A program made the translations under genes and the position numbers. DNA of 64,000 nucleotides, from assembly GCA_003259005.1 (NCBI GenBank), contig QLII01000001.1:3984501-4048500 (forward strand), given 5' to 3'. The notes under the pieces were generated by a model. The model was not told the DNA's origin. It ran no database searches and saw only the letters and a list, made by a program, of their open reading frames with translations. Positions 28,315 to 36,643 of this stretch are shown here, one piece after another (position 1 is the first letter of the stretch; every line of letters begins with the position of its first letter). The stretch is from Spirosoma telluris. Its GTDB lineage: Bacteria > Bacteroidota > Bacteroidia > Cytophagales > Spirosomataceae.

Positions 28315-29276
28315 TCAGAGAAGCTTGTAGCGCGTTGTCGATGTGTCGGCAGAGGCAGAACCCGGAATCTCTTTAAACGGATTGAGCCAGTTTGTTAACC
28401 GATGCCACCGCTTGCTCATCTTATGGGTTTGCTTAAGTAAGAACCGATTCCAGCCGCCAACAGGGTTATACTGATGCCAGGGAGTCATGCGCAGGTAATG
28501 ATAAAACTCCTCCTGATACGCCTTATTGAGATGGTATGAGGTATAAATCGGCTTCACTCCGGTAAAGTGAATAATATAGGGATTAGCTTCATCAGACTGC
28601 GCATAGCAGTTCCAGCGCCGGTCGAGTTCTAGCCACTGATTGGCCAGTACGACATTCAGGCCATATTGATCAGGAAACACGGCGTATTTAACATTCTCCT
28701 CAATGCAACGAATAACCCGCTCCGTAATCTGCTGCTGACGCCAGGCAATGGGATTAATCACTAACAGGCCCGAATTAAAGATCTTGGTATCAGCCTGTAA
28801 GCCTAATTCCTGGTAATTACGATAGCCGCCCCACGAGCTGCCTGCCACTTCGGCCCGGTCTACAACAGCGCCTACTAGCTTGTTACCCAAATCAATAGAC
28901 CATAAAGGCGTTATATCCTGATGGGCGATCATATCAACGTCCAGATAGACAACCTTCGTCAGTTCCTGAGGTATAAAATAAGGGATAAACAAACGAACAA
29001 AGACGTTTCGGGGAAACGTGGAGCGATCCATTGGTAGGACTACCCCGGTGGCAACGTCTCGTCGATGGATAGCCAATGAACAGTAAAGACGGCGGGATTG
29101 ATAGCCCGCAAAAGCTTATTTCTGGTTGACGAATGAATACCGTCATTCACCAAATAGAGATCAAATTGAGTAGGTGAGCTTAGCTTAGCTTCAATCGACT
29201 TGAGTAAAGAAGCCAGTAAGAGGGCAAACCGATTATCACAGATCGTGACAAGGGTGAGATGTTGATTCGAGGACAT
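28315..29276 (-). CDS. Glycosyltransferase family 8 (one apparent frameshift)
   Basis: Two overlapping frames join into 320 residues when one base is added to CCCC at 29043-29046, giving SIDETLPPGVVLPMDRSTFP. GT8 features are the N-terminal TLVTICDNRFALLLASLLKS, the DxD metal/sugar-nucleotide motif in VVYLDVDMIAH, and the later FNSGLLVINPIAWR. It transfers a hexose from a nucleotide sugar to lipopolysaccharide or exopolysaccharide; the acceptor is unknown. A small membrane peptide gene lies just upstream. Confidence 0.85.
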
Positions 29277-29306
29277 AAGTACATCAATGGTATGGTATAG
29301 AACGTA

Positions 29307-29405
29307 TTATACAGATAGAATAACCCATGCTGTGATGCCGGCAATAGCTAGCAGCGAGTAGATAATATAATTCAGCACGGTTGAATGATGATTGCGCGTA
29401 TTCAT
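29307..29405 (-). CDS. Small single-helix membrane peptide
   Basis: A 32-residue frame: basic N-terminus (MNTRNHHSTV), then a hydrophobic helix (LNYIIYSLLAIAGITAWVIL). It stands 31 bases upstream of the GT8 start in the same orientation, suggesting cotranscription. Such short frames can arise by chance; support is the strong hydrophobic segment and gene position. Confidence 0.45.
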   Translation of the reverse strand: MNTRNHHSTVLNYIIYSLLAIAGITAWVILSV

Positions 29406-29860
29406 GATTAGTTAGAGAGATGGGTCATTTTTTATTGGTTTAGACAGTGGTTACCAGCGCAGTCACTTTATATTTATTAAAAGGTAGTATCGGAAACAAA
29501 ATAAGATGCTATTCCTTGTAGTGATGGCCAGAGGCTGCCTACGATTGGAAATGATCAACGCGTTACACTTGCTGTAGTGGAGTCAGAACTGGACTTTATC
29601 CCCTATGAATTTAAAGGGGCGTTTGCCGACGCGGTTATGGCAAGATAAAATCTACCCACTCGGTGTACTAAAATGGACGTTAGTTGTCCACAATCGTACA
29701 CCCCATTCGTCACTCGACAAAACAAATCCCCTAACTATCAAGCTGTTATCAGTTTGGTATAGTAATTGAACCGGTACGCATGTATCCCCTTGACTCGATC
29801 AGGTAGTCTAATTGAGTCGGGTAACGATATTGAAATGGAGTTTAGGTTAAGAAAAACGTG

Positions 29861-29892
29861 AAGGCCATGCTCACCTTGAAGCATGGCCTTTT
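29861..29892 (+). terminator. Terminator-like hairpin without an upstream gene
   Basis: AAGGCCATGC and GCATGGCCTT form a perfect 10-bp stem followed by TTT. No plus-strand gene ends nearby, so it may close a non-coding transcript or belong to the transposase remnant. Confidence 0.65.
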
Positions 29893-29949
29893 TGTATGCC
29901 CCTATGCCTTCGAACCAGCACAAGCCTGATTTTAGGTTTTCGTAAACGT

Positions 29950-29991
29950 ATTTTAAGCTATTTATAAGCTCATTTTAAGGCGTTTATAATC
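29950..29991 (+). promoter_or_regulatory. Direct repeat, candidate regulator site
   Basis: Two units of the form ATTTTAAGCTATTTATAAGC and ATTTTAAGGCGTTTATAATC lie side by side with 22-base spacing, about two helical turns, 50 bases before the next gene. This spacing fits LytTR-type operators, but the binding protein is a guess. Confidence 0.4.
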
Positions 29992-30041
29992 AAAAGAAGG
30001 GCAAGAGGAATCTATCTTTCCACCTTAAACCTTCGAAGCTT

Positions 30042-30905
30042 ATGAAATTCCTTCTTTACTGTTTATTCATCGCTCCATTGCCACTTTGGGGCCAGGTTGA
30101 TAGCCTTCCGTCGCAAGCAGCAGCCAGGCTTAAACCAATTGAATTCCGGGAAATTCCTTATACTTATACGACTCACAGTACGAGCACATACAGAGGCAAA
30201 ACCAGCACCACTTACTCAACCCATACGGGTATCCGGCGTATTTACAGCTACGATGGTATCGACGTAGACAACCCAAAGACTGAACTCTGGCAGTATATGG
30301 ATGCACTCAAGGATGCCGATGTACAGTATCAACATCTACAGTTCGACGACATTGTGGCTCGCCAGCAAACAGCCAGCACAGTTGGCGCTTCGATAGCCAT
30401 ACCGGGCCTCCTTATGATAATTGCAGGAGCGATAGAGGCTGCGTCTTATAAAAATGCGTTATCAAAGCAAAAAACTGCTTATTATCAAACATCGACATCA
30501 ACTCCAAGTACACCTACCACTACCGGCCCTACGCTGGCAAATTGTTCGTCATGGATTGGCTATGCCGGAACCTGGGAATGTATGAGTGGCCCCTATGCCG
30601 GACAAAAAACTACTACTGACCCATTTGCTCCGGTAACGCCTTCTCCGGTACCAACACAGCCGATCGCTCAGCTGGGTCCGCCGACAACGGTAGACTTGCC
30701 CGATGGTAAAGGCTTGGCGCTTGGTGGTGCAGCAGCTCTTTTAGTCGGTATAATCGTAGGCGCATCGGCCAGTGGCGATGCCGGCGCGGCTCTTCTGAAA
30801 GCAGTTCAGTATTACAATCGAGCATTGAAACAAAAGTTCTCGTGGGAGCTGCAACCCTACTGGCAATACAATGCCACGGGTATACGGTTGGTAGGTCATT
30901 TCTAA
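30042..30905 (+). CDS. Exported protein of unknown function
   Basis: A 287-residue protein that I do not recognise. It starts with a signal peptide (MKFLLYCLFIAPLPLWGQ). A Tyr/Thr-rich stretch (YTYTTHSTSTYRGKTSTTYS) follows, then a hydrophobic helix (VGASIAIPGLLMIIAGAIEA), a Pro/Thr-rich linker with two Cys (NCSS, WECMSG), and a second Gly/Ala-rich helix (ALGGAAALLVGIIVGASASG). The end, YNRALKQKFSWELQPYWQYN, resembles the last strands of small Bacteroidota envelope proteins. Two helices suggest membrane insertion after export. A direct repeat just upstream may control it. Confidence 0.6.
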   Translation: MKFLLYCLFIAPLPLWGQVDSLPSQAAARLKPIEFREIPYTYTTHSTSTYRGKTSTTYSTHTGIRRIYSYDGIDVDNPKTELWQYMDALKDADVQYQHLQFDDIVARQQTASTVGASIAIPGLLMIIAGAIEAASYKNALSKQKTAYYQTSTSTPSTPTTTGPTLANCSSWIGYAGTWECMSGPYAGQKTTTDPFAPVTPSPVPTQPIAQLGPPTTVDLPDGKGLALGGAAALLVGIIVGASASGDAGAALLKAVQYYNRALKQKFSWELQPYWQYNATGIRLVGHF

Positions 30906-30970
30906 AATGACGCATACGAGTAGATTTCAGGCCTTGATCAGCTTCCGTTTTTTTGCAAGTCACTTTACCT

Positions 30971-31708
30971 ATGACCATGAAAAACGTACTGGCCAACACC
31001 TGGCTGATTGCTATCGGGCTTTTCTTCCCTATTGCCTATAATCAGGCAGCAACTCTTCTCATTCCTGACAAATCACCCGCTAGTCTTCAACAAACGAAGC
31101 CAACGCCAACCAACGGCTGGCGGCAACTCTTCAATGGTACTGATCTCACGGGATGGAAACACGTCGGAAAAGGGCGAATGTCAGTTGAAAAAGGGCTCAT
31201 TCGTGGTCATGGTGGCATGGGCCTGTTATATTGGACAAAAGAGAAATTCGGCAACTGCACGCTACGCGTAGTGTATAAAATGCAAAAAGAGAATAGCAAT
31301 TCGGGTGTGTATATTCGGATTCCGCTTGAGCCTCGCGAAGAATGGATGCCCGTTCATTATGGTTACGAAGTACAAATTGACAACCATCCCGAAACGTCTA
31401 AAGAAGATGACACGCACATCACGGGAACGCTCTACTCGCTGAATAAACCGCTGGCTAAACCCGGCAAACCCGGCCCGGAATGGAACACGATGGAAATTAC
31501 ACTCGATGGTCCCCGTACTATCATTTCTGTCAATGGGGTTAAAGTGACCGATTACAAAGAAGGTGACCCGGTACCGGCACGTAAATTTGATTTTGAGCCT
31601 TACCGTGGTTTACGCCCCAATACGGGCTATATCGGCCTGCAAAATCATGGGGAACACGATGTTGTCTATTTTAAGGAAGTCTCGGTAAAGCCGCTCACAA
31701 AAAAGTAG
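30971..31708 (+). CDS. Exported DUF1080 (3-keto-disaccharide hydrolase-like) protein
   Basis: A 245-residue protein with an N-terminal signal segment (ATG at 30971 or 30977). The DUF1080 concanavalin-like fold is evident from WRQLFNGTDLTGWKHVGKG, the central NSGVYIRIPLEPREEWMPVH and the late NTGYIGLQNHGEHDVVYFKE. Members of this family hydrolyse 3-keto-glycosides or bind glycans. It precedes a CBM6-like protein by about 50 bases on the same strand, so both may act on external carbohydrate. Confidence 0.85.
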   Translation: MTMKNVLANTWLIAIGLFFPIAYNQAATLLIPDKSPASLQQTKPTPTNGWRQLFNGTDLTGWKHVGKGRMSVEKGLIRGHGGMGLLYWTKEKFGNCTLRVVYKMQKENSNSGVYIRIPLEPREEWMPVHYGYEVQIDNHPETSKEDDTHITGTLYSLNKPLAKPGKPGPEWNTMEITLDGPRTIISVNGVKVTDYKEGDPVPARKFDFEPYRGLRPNTGYIGLQNHGEHDVVYFKEVSVKPLTKK

Positions 31709-31756
31709 CCTCATGCTACCCTTGCAGATTACTCCCACAATCGTTCTTTAATACCC

Positions 31757-32509
31757 ATGAATTACCGCACAATAAACAAGCTCTATCAGCTAGTTAACCT
31801 TACGTTTCAGTATACCTTCAGCCACAAAATAGGCCAAGCCTTTCTGTGTATAGCGCTCCTGTCAGCAACAACAGCATCGTTACTCATTGCTCAGATCCCC
31901 AGGGACTATAAAGGCAAACCCTTCAGGGATGCCGAGTACACAAAAGGTGCCCAGTTAATACCCGGTCGTGTCGAGTTAGCCTATTATGATCTCGGGGGCG
32001 AAGGAGTTGCCTATCATGATACCGATCCAATTAATAAGGGCAGTGGAGAACTCAATCGCAAACCCGACCATCAGCGACCGGGCGTGCCTGAGTATCTGGT
32101 CCATTTCAGAGAGAAAGAAGGCGTAGATCTTTCGTTTACCAAGGACTTCGCCGATTTTAATCACCCCAACAAGGTCGACCCGAAAGTGAATCAGTTATAT
32201 ATTGGCTGGCAGGAAGATGGCGAATGGACGAATTATACGGTCGATATTAAAGTCCCTGGTCAGTACAGAATCATTACGGTTTATGGCTATCAGGACAACA
32301 AATCATCGTTATGGCTGAATAATAAAAAAGTGATTGACCTGGTTTTACCCGAAAATACGGGGGACTATCATCGCTGGACGCAGGCCACAGTGGGCGAAAT
32401 TACCTTTCCAGTAGCCGGGCCCAATCTGCTCACCCTGCATTACAACAAGGGCTCTAATCTGGCTTATCTGGACTTTGTTCTGGTCAAGGAATTGCCCGCT
32501 AATAAATAA
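31757..32509 (+). CDS. Exported carbohydrate-binding (CBM6-like) protein
   Basis: A 250-residue protein with a signal segment around residues 25-46. The rest is a beta-sandwich of the CBM6/CBM35 type: GRVELAYYDLGGEGVAYHDT at the start, WQEDGEWTNYTVDIKVPGQY in the middle and LLTLHYNKGSNLAYLDFVLV at the end. It lacks a catalytic domain, so it probably binds glycans on the surface or in the periplasm. It converges with the acyl-CoA ligase (19-base gap). Confidence 0.8.
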   Translation: MNYRTINKLYQLVNLTFQYTFSHKIGQAFLCIALLSATTASLLIAQIPRDYKGKPFRDAEYTKGAQLIPGRVELAYYDLGGEGVAYHDTDPINKGSGELNRKPDHQRPGVPEYLVHFREKEGVDLSFTKDFADFNHPNKVDPKVNQLYIGWQEDGEWTNYTVDIKVPGQYRIITVYGYQDNKSSLWLNNKKVIDLVLPENTGDYHRWTQATVGEITFPVAGPNLLTLHYNKGSNLAYLDFVLVKELPANK

Positions 32510-32528
32510 CTCTAACGTAAATTTGGGA

Positions 32529-34058
32529 TTAGCGTTTCAGGCTTTCGGAATACCGTTCCTGCAAGGCAGTTTTCAGCACTTTTCCGGCCACATTCTTCGG
32601 AAATTCGTCCAGCAGCATGACGGCCGAAATCTTCTGATAACGAGCTTCCAGGTGTTGATTCGTCCAGTCTTTTAGCTCATTAACCGAAATACCTTCAATC
32701 AATCGGACAGCCGCAATGGGCGTTTCGCCCCAGTCAGGGTGGGGTACACCAAATACGGCGACTTCGGCAACAGCCGGGTGACGAATTATGATTTCTTCAA
32801 TGTCTTTCGGATAGACATTTACGCCACCCGAAATAATCAGGTCTTTCTTACGGCCCACTAAAAACAGATAGCCATCGTCGTCAACGTAACCCAGATCGCC
32901 GGTGTAAAGCCAGCCATTCCGAATCGCATCGGCGGTTTGGTCTGGCTTTTTGTAATAACCCGATGTCAGAAAAGGTGCCCTGCCAATAATTTCACCGACT
33001 TCACTAGTTGGGCATTCACAACCCGTATCATCAACAATTTTCATCTCCGAAAACCAGATTGGCCGACCTACTGAACCGGTTTTTTCAGCCGAAACAGTCT
33101 TGTCCAAAACTGTCATAAAACCTTCTGTCAGGCCATATAACTCGTAAAATGTATTCGGGAAGCGTCGGATCAATTCTGCTTTCTGCTCGTTCAATAAGGG
33201 TGCCCCAACGGATAGGATGTATTCGATTGTCGGGAGCTTATCGATTGTAAAGTCAGGGTAGCGTAGACAGGATGCGATTTGGGTAGGCACCAGAATCGTG
33301 TGCGTAACGCCCTCACTGGCCAGGGTTTGCAGTACGGGCTGCACTGAAAACTCCTTCAGCAACACATAGGTACAGCCAATGAACATAGCGGGCATAAACG
33401 TCAGCATGGCCCCGTTGAACACAATGGAACCCGAGTGCATAATGACGCTTTCGGGCCGGATACGATAGGCATTGGCAAACAGCGTCCCATACATAGAGCG
33501 GACAAAATGGGAATGCATAATCCCCTTGGGCAACCCGGTTGTTCCACTACTATACATAATGTTATACAGGTCGTCACCATCGAGTTCTGGCGTGGGAGGT
33601 TCTACCTCGGAAGCAGCCTGCCACAAAGCGGAATACGATTGCCAGTTGGGTTGCTCGCCATCGGTAAGCCAGTAATTGGCTACGGGAATGACTAACTCAC
33701 TGCGGACTTCATCAAGAAAAGGCGCATGGTCAGCATCGGTCAGAACAAGACCAGAGTCGGCATCATTGAGCAGGTTTATCAAGCCCTGTCCCCGCACCAT
33801 CGGGCTCATGGGTACGAGAACTGCACCCAGTTTGGCCACCGCCCAGAAGGCTTCATACAACTCACGACTATTGGGCAGCACCGTTGCTACTTTATTACCC
33901 TTGCCAATACCTGCCGCCCGCAACGCATTGGCCATCCGGTTGACACTCCGGTTCAGTTCCGCAAACGTAAGTCGTGTATCGCCAAAGACGAATGCCAGAT
34001 GATTGGGTCGGAACTGAGCGTGTTGAGTCAGCCAGTGATTGATGGTAAGGGGATACAT
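32529..34058 (-). CDS. AMP-binding acyl-CoA synthetase
   Basis: A 509-residue ANL-superfamily ligase. The phosphate-binding loop is IMYSSGTTGLPKGIMH, the A8 hinge YTGDLGYVDDDGYLFLVGRK, and the catalytic lysine lies in FPKNVAGKVLKTAL. It should activate a carboxylic acid as acyl-AMP and transfer it to CoA; chain length cannot be told by sight. It is the last gene of the minus-strand carbohydrate locus but is separated from the MFS gene by a long palindrome, so it may be a separate unit. Confidence 0.88.
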   Translation of the reverse strand: MYPLTINHWLTQHAQFRPNHLAFVFGDTRLTFAELNRSVNRMANALRAAGIGKGNKVATVLPNSRELYEAFWAVAKLGAVLVPMSPMVRGQGLINLLNDADSGLVLTDADHAPFLDEVRSELVIPVANYWLTDGEQPNWQSYSALWQAASEVEPPTPELDGDDLYNIMYSSGTTGLPKGIMHSHFVRSMYGTLFANAYRIRPESVIMHSGSIVFNGAMLTFMPAMFIGCTYVLLKEFSVQPVLQTLASEGVTHTILVPTQIASCLRYPDFTIDKLPTIEYILSVGAPLLNEQKAELIRRFPNTFYELYGLTEGFMTVLDKTVSAEKTGSVGRPIWFSEMKIVDDTGCECPTSEVGEIIGRAPFLTSGYYKKPDQTADAIRNGWLYTGDLGYVDDDGYLFLVGRKKDLIISGGVNVYPKDIEEIIIRHPAVAEVAVFGVPHPDWGETPIAAVRLIEGISVNELKDWTNQHLEARYQKISAVMLLDEFPKNVAGKVLKTALQERYSESLKR

Positions 34059-34084
34059 AAGTGATACTCTTTGATTCTGTGTAT

Positions 34085-34174
34085 GTCTCCGGCAGCATCC
34101 TGCTGTCGTAGCCGAAGGCTAAAGGGTACCTACAATTTAGCCTTCGGCTACGACAGCAGGATGCTGCCGGAGAC
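34085..34174. repeat. Long perfect palindrome (39-bp arms)
   Basis: Arms at 34085-34123 and 34136-34174 are exact complements with a 12-base loop. The sequence includes CCGGCAGCATCCTGCTGTCG and the sub-palindromic GCCGAAGGCT. It is a strong hairpin between two minus-strand genes and probably a mobile-type intergenic repeat. Confidence 0.85.
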
Positions 34175-34193
34175 AATTCTAAGAGGCTTTAGC

Positions 34194-35463
34194 CTATGTA
34201 CCTATCGATTCTACCGGCTTCAACATAGGTGCGAACAGATGAATGCACAACCACGCTAACAGATAGGCGCTTCCGCAAAGCAAAAACAGATAGTTATAAC
34301 CAATGGTAATGTCACCCTGCGCTTTGTAGGTATCCAGCAACGCACCTACCACAATCGGGAAGAAAAGTCCACCCAGCGAACCTGCCATGCCCCTAGCCCA
34401 ACAACCGAACTAACAGCTTTCTTCGGAAACATATCCGAAACGAGCGTAAACAGATTGGCGCTCCAGGCCTGGTGCGCGGCAACGGCCAGACTAAGCAAGC
34501 CAACGACTTCCCAGATGGAGGTGGCGTAGCGGGTCAGCACAATTGGCACAATGCAGAGCGCATAGAGCAGCATGGCCGTTTTTCTGGAGCGGTTTATGGT
34601 CCAGCCCCGGCGAATGAAATAACCCGATAAATACCCGCCCCCGACGCTACCGAGCGTAGCCGCCGTATACACAAAAATGAGCGGCAAGCTTGGCTTCTTT
34701 AGGTCCAGATTGAATGAAGAAGCAAAGTAGGATGGCAACCAGAACAGGAAAAACCACCAGACCGGGTCGGTGAATAACTTACCCAAAATGAACGCCCAGG
34801 TCTGGCGATAACGAAGTAAATCCAGCCAAGGAATCGACTCGCCTGTGGTGCTCTCCGCATCACTGGTAATGTAGACTAACTCATCTGCCGATAGCTTTTT
34901 ATGCCGCTGTGGATTTTCGTAACTCCACCACCAGAAGATAAGCCAGATGAACCCAACCAGGCCCGTCAACACAAAGGCCATCTGCCAGCCATAGATGCCT
35001 AATACCCAGGGAACCAGGATGGGGGCCACCACTGCGCCAATGTTCGTACCGGAATTAAAGATTCCTGTTGCCAGCGCCCGTTCTTTTCTAGGGAACCATT
35101 CGGCTACGGTTTTGATGGCTGCCGGAAAATTCCCCCTTCGCCCAACCCCAGCAGGGCGCGGTAAAACCCAAAGCCAAATGTGCTGGTTGCCAGACCGTGC
35201 ATCATAGCGGCTATGCTCCACAAAAAAACAGCAATACCATAACCTAACTTGGTTCCGATGGCATCAATCAGGCGACCAAAGACAACATAACTAAAGGCGT
35301 AAGCGGCCTGAAACGCCATCACAATATGACTGTAATCGGTTTCAGTCCAGTTGAAAACGGTTTCCAGCGTGGGTTTGAGCAGGCTGATTACCTGTCGGTC
35401 TAAATAGTTTATAGTCGTAGCGATGAACAGGAGCACTACAATTCGCCAGCGGTAGTTGGTCAT
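34194..35463 (-). CDS. MFS transporter, sugar-acid (ExuT-like) branch (two apparent frameshifts)
   Basis: Three overlapping frames join into 423 residues when a base is added at C5 35132-35136 (restoring LGEGGNFPAAIKTVAEWFP) and at CCCC 34390-34393 (restoring VGLGGMAGSLGGLFFP). The anion:cation symporter signature is seen in NYLDRQVISLL near the N-terminus and GRLIDAIGTKLGYG in loop 2-3. This branch carries hexuronates and similar sugar acids. It starts three bases after the Gfo/Idh gene ends, so both are one transcript, consistent with handling oxidised sugars. Confidence 0.85.
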
Positions 35464-35465
35464 GA

Positions 35466-36503
35466 TTAGTAAGCGATGGTACGTTGAGTCTGGCTACTTT
35501 CCAGCGCTAAGTCAATGACACGGGCAAGTTGTTGGATATCAGCAGGCGTGATAGCGGGTTCGGCTCCGTTCACAATCGCGTCGTACAGGTTATCGTAAAA
35601 AGGCGTATAATTGCCGGGAGCGCTTTCAATAACCTCAGCCTTACCATCCCGATAAAGCGTTCCCCAGCGATCCTGTGGTTCAACGCCCCAGTCTGCCTGA
35701 TTTGGCAATTCATTGAGTCGCTGCCGTTCTTCCTGCACATCTAACCCACCTTTAATAAACGAGCCTTTTGTGCCATGTAAGCTATACCGTAGATGATTCT
35801 GATAAACCAGCAGATTGGATTCAAGCCGGACGATCTTATCTGGGTAGCCTAATTTTATATCAAAATAATCAGGAACATGGCTCCCCGGGCGGAGAATTCG
35901 GATGCTGGCCTGAACCGTATCGGGTTTGCCAAACAGGTTCAACGCCTGATCGAGCAGGTGTGGTCCTAAATTGTACAGATTACCCCGGCCTGGACCCGGT
36001 AGTTCTTTCCAACTCTGGGAATTGGGCGGAACGGGCGAGTAGCGATCATACAGACATTCGTAATCCACAAGCGCTCCTAACGCATCGTCGGCCAACAACC
36101 GTTTAATGGTTAAAAAATCGGAATCCCAGCGCCGGTTCTGGTAGGCAGTAGCGATACAGCCCTGACGCTGTGCTAATTCCAGTAACTCAATCGCTTCGGC
36201 TTCAGTGAGCGCAAAGGGTTTTTCGACAACAACGTGTTTGCCGTGTTCGAGAGCTTTACGAGCATACTCGACATGCGTTTCGTTGGGTGAACAAATGAAA
36301 ACCAGGTCGATAGCTGGATCGGCGAACAACTCATCGGCTGTGGCAACCCACTCAATCGACGAATCAAATTCACGAACCGCGTCAGGTCGGCTACTGGCGA
36401 TTTTCTTTAACTGAAACTTCGGATTAACGGACAGAAACGGCGTGTGGAAATACCGGCCTGACAGGCCAAAGCCAACTAAACCAACTTGAATAATTTTTGG
36501 CAT
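35466..36503 (-). CDS. Gfo/Idh/MocA family oxidoreductase
   Basis: A 345-residue NAD(P)-dependent sugar oxidoreductase. The Rossmann fold begins VGLVGFGLSGRYFHTPFL. The EKPFALT motif (EKP with catalytic Lys context) follows near residue 93. The C-terminal half holds the family's open beta-sheet domain (GRGNLYNLGPHLLDQALNLF). It oxidises or reduces a sugar or cyclitol; the exact substrate is unknown. It abuts the sugar-acid MFS gene. Confidence 0.9.
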   Translation of the reverse strand: MPKIIQVGLVGFGLSGRYFHTPFLSVNPKFQLKKIASSRPDAVREFDSSIEWVATADELFADPAIDLVFICSPNETHVEYARKALEHGKHVVVEKPFALTEAEAIELLELAQRQGCIATAYQNRRWDSDFLTIKRLLADDALGALVDYECLYDRYSPVPPNSQSWKELPGPGRGNLYNLGPHLLDQALNLFGKPDTVQASIRILRPGSHVPDYFDIKLGYPDKIVRLESNLLVYQNHLRYSLHGTKGSFIKGGLDVQEERQRLNELPNQADWGVEPQDRWGTLYRDGKAEVIESAPGNYTPFYDNLYDAIVNGAEPAITPADIQQLARVIDLALESSQTQRTIAY

Positions 36504-36537
36504 ACCAATTAGAAGATAAGCAGCATTAACGTAAACT

Positions 36538-36624
36538 GATTCTATTGATTCTTAGGGCGCTATTGATTTGCTGATCAGCAGCATAACAAGGTCAATAGAA
36601 TCCACAAAATCAATAGAATCTAAA
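36538..36624. repeat. AATCAATAGAATCTA palindromic repeat
   Basis: GATTCTATTGATTCTTAG on the left is complemented by AAAATCAATAGAATCTAAAG on the right. Related copies: 48862-48935 and a single unit near 28280-28310. Confidence 0.75.
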
Positions 36625-36643
36625 GTTACCTGATTGTATAAAA

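Larger units (their letters stand above)
29406..30041. other. Intergenic region with possible transposase remnant
   Basis: About 640 bases without a full gene. A short plus-strand frame at 29605-29767 encodes WTLVVHNRTPHSSLDKTNPL, which resembles the RPHSSLxxxTP tail of IS3/IS481-type integrases; upstream it is interrupted by stops. This may be the debris of an insertion sequence. The region also holds a terminator-like hairpin and a direct repeat, listed separately. Confidence 0.35.
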
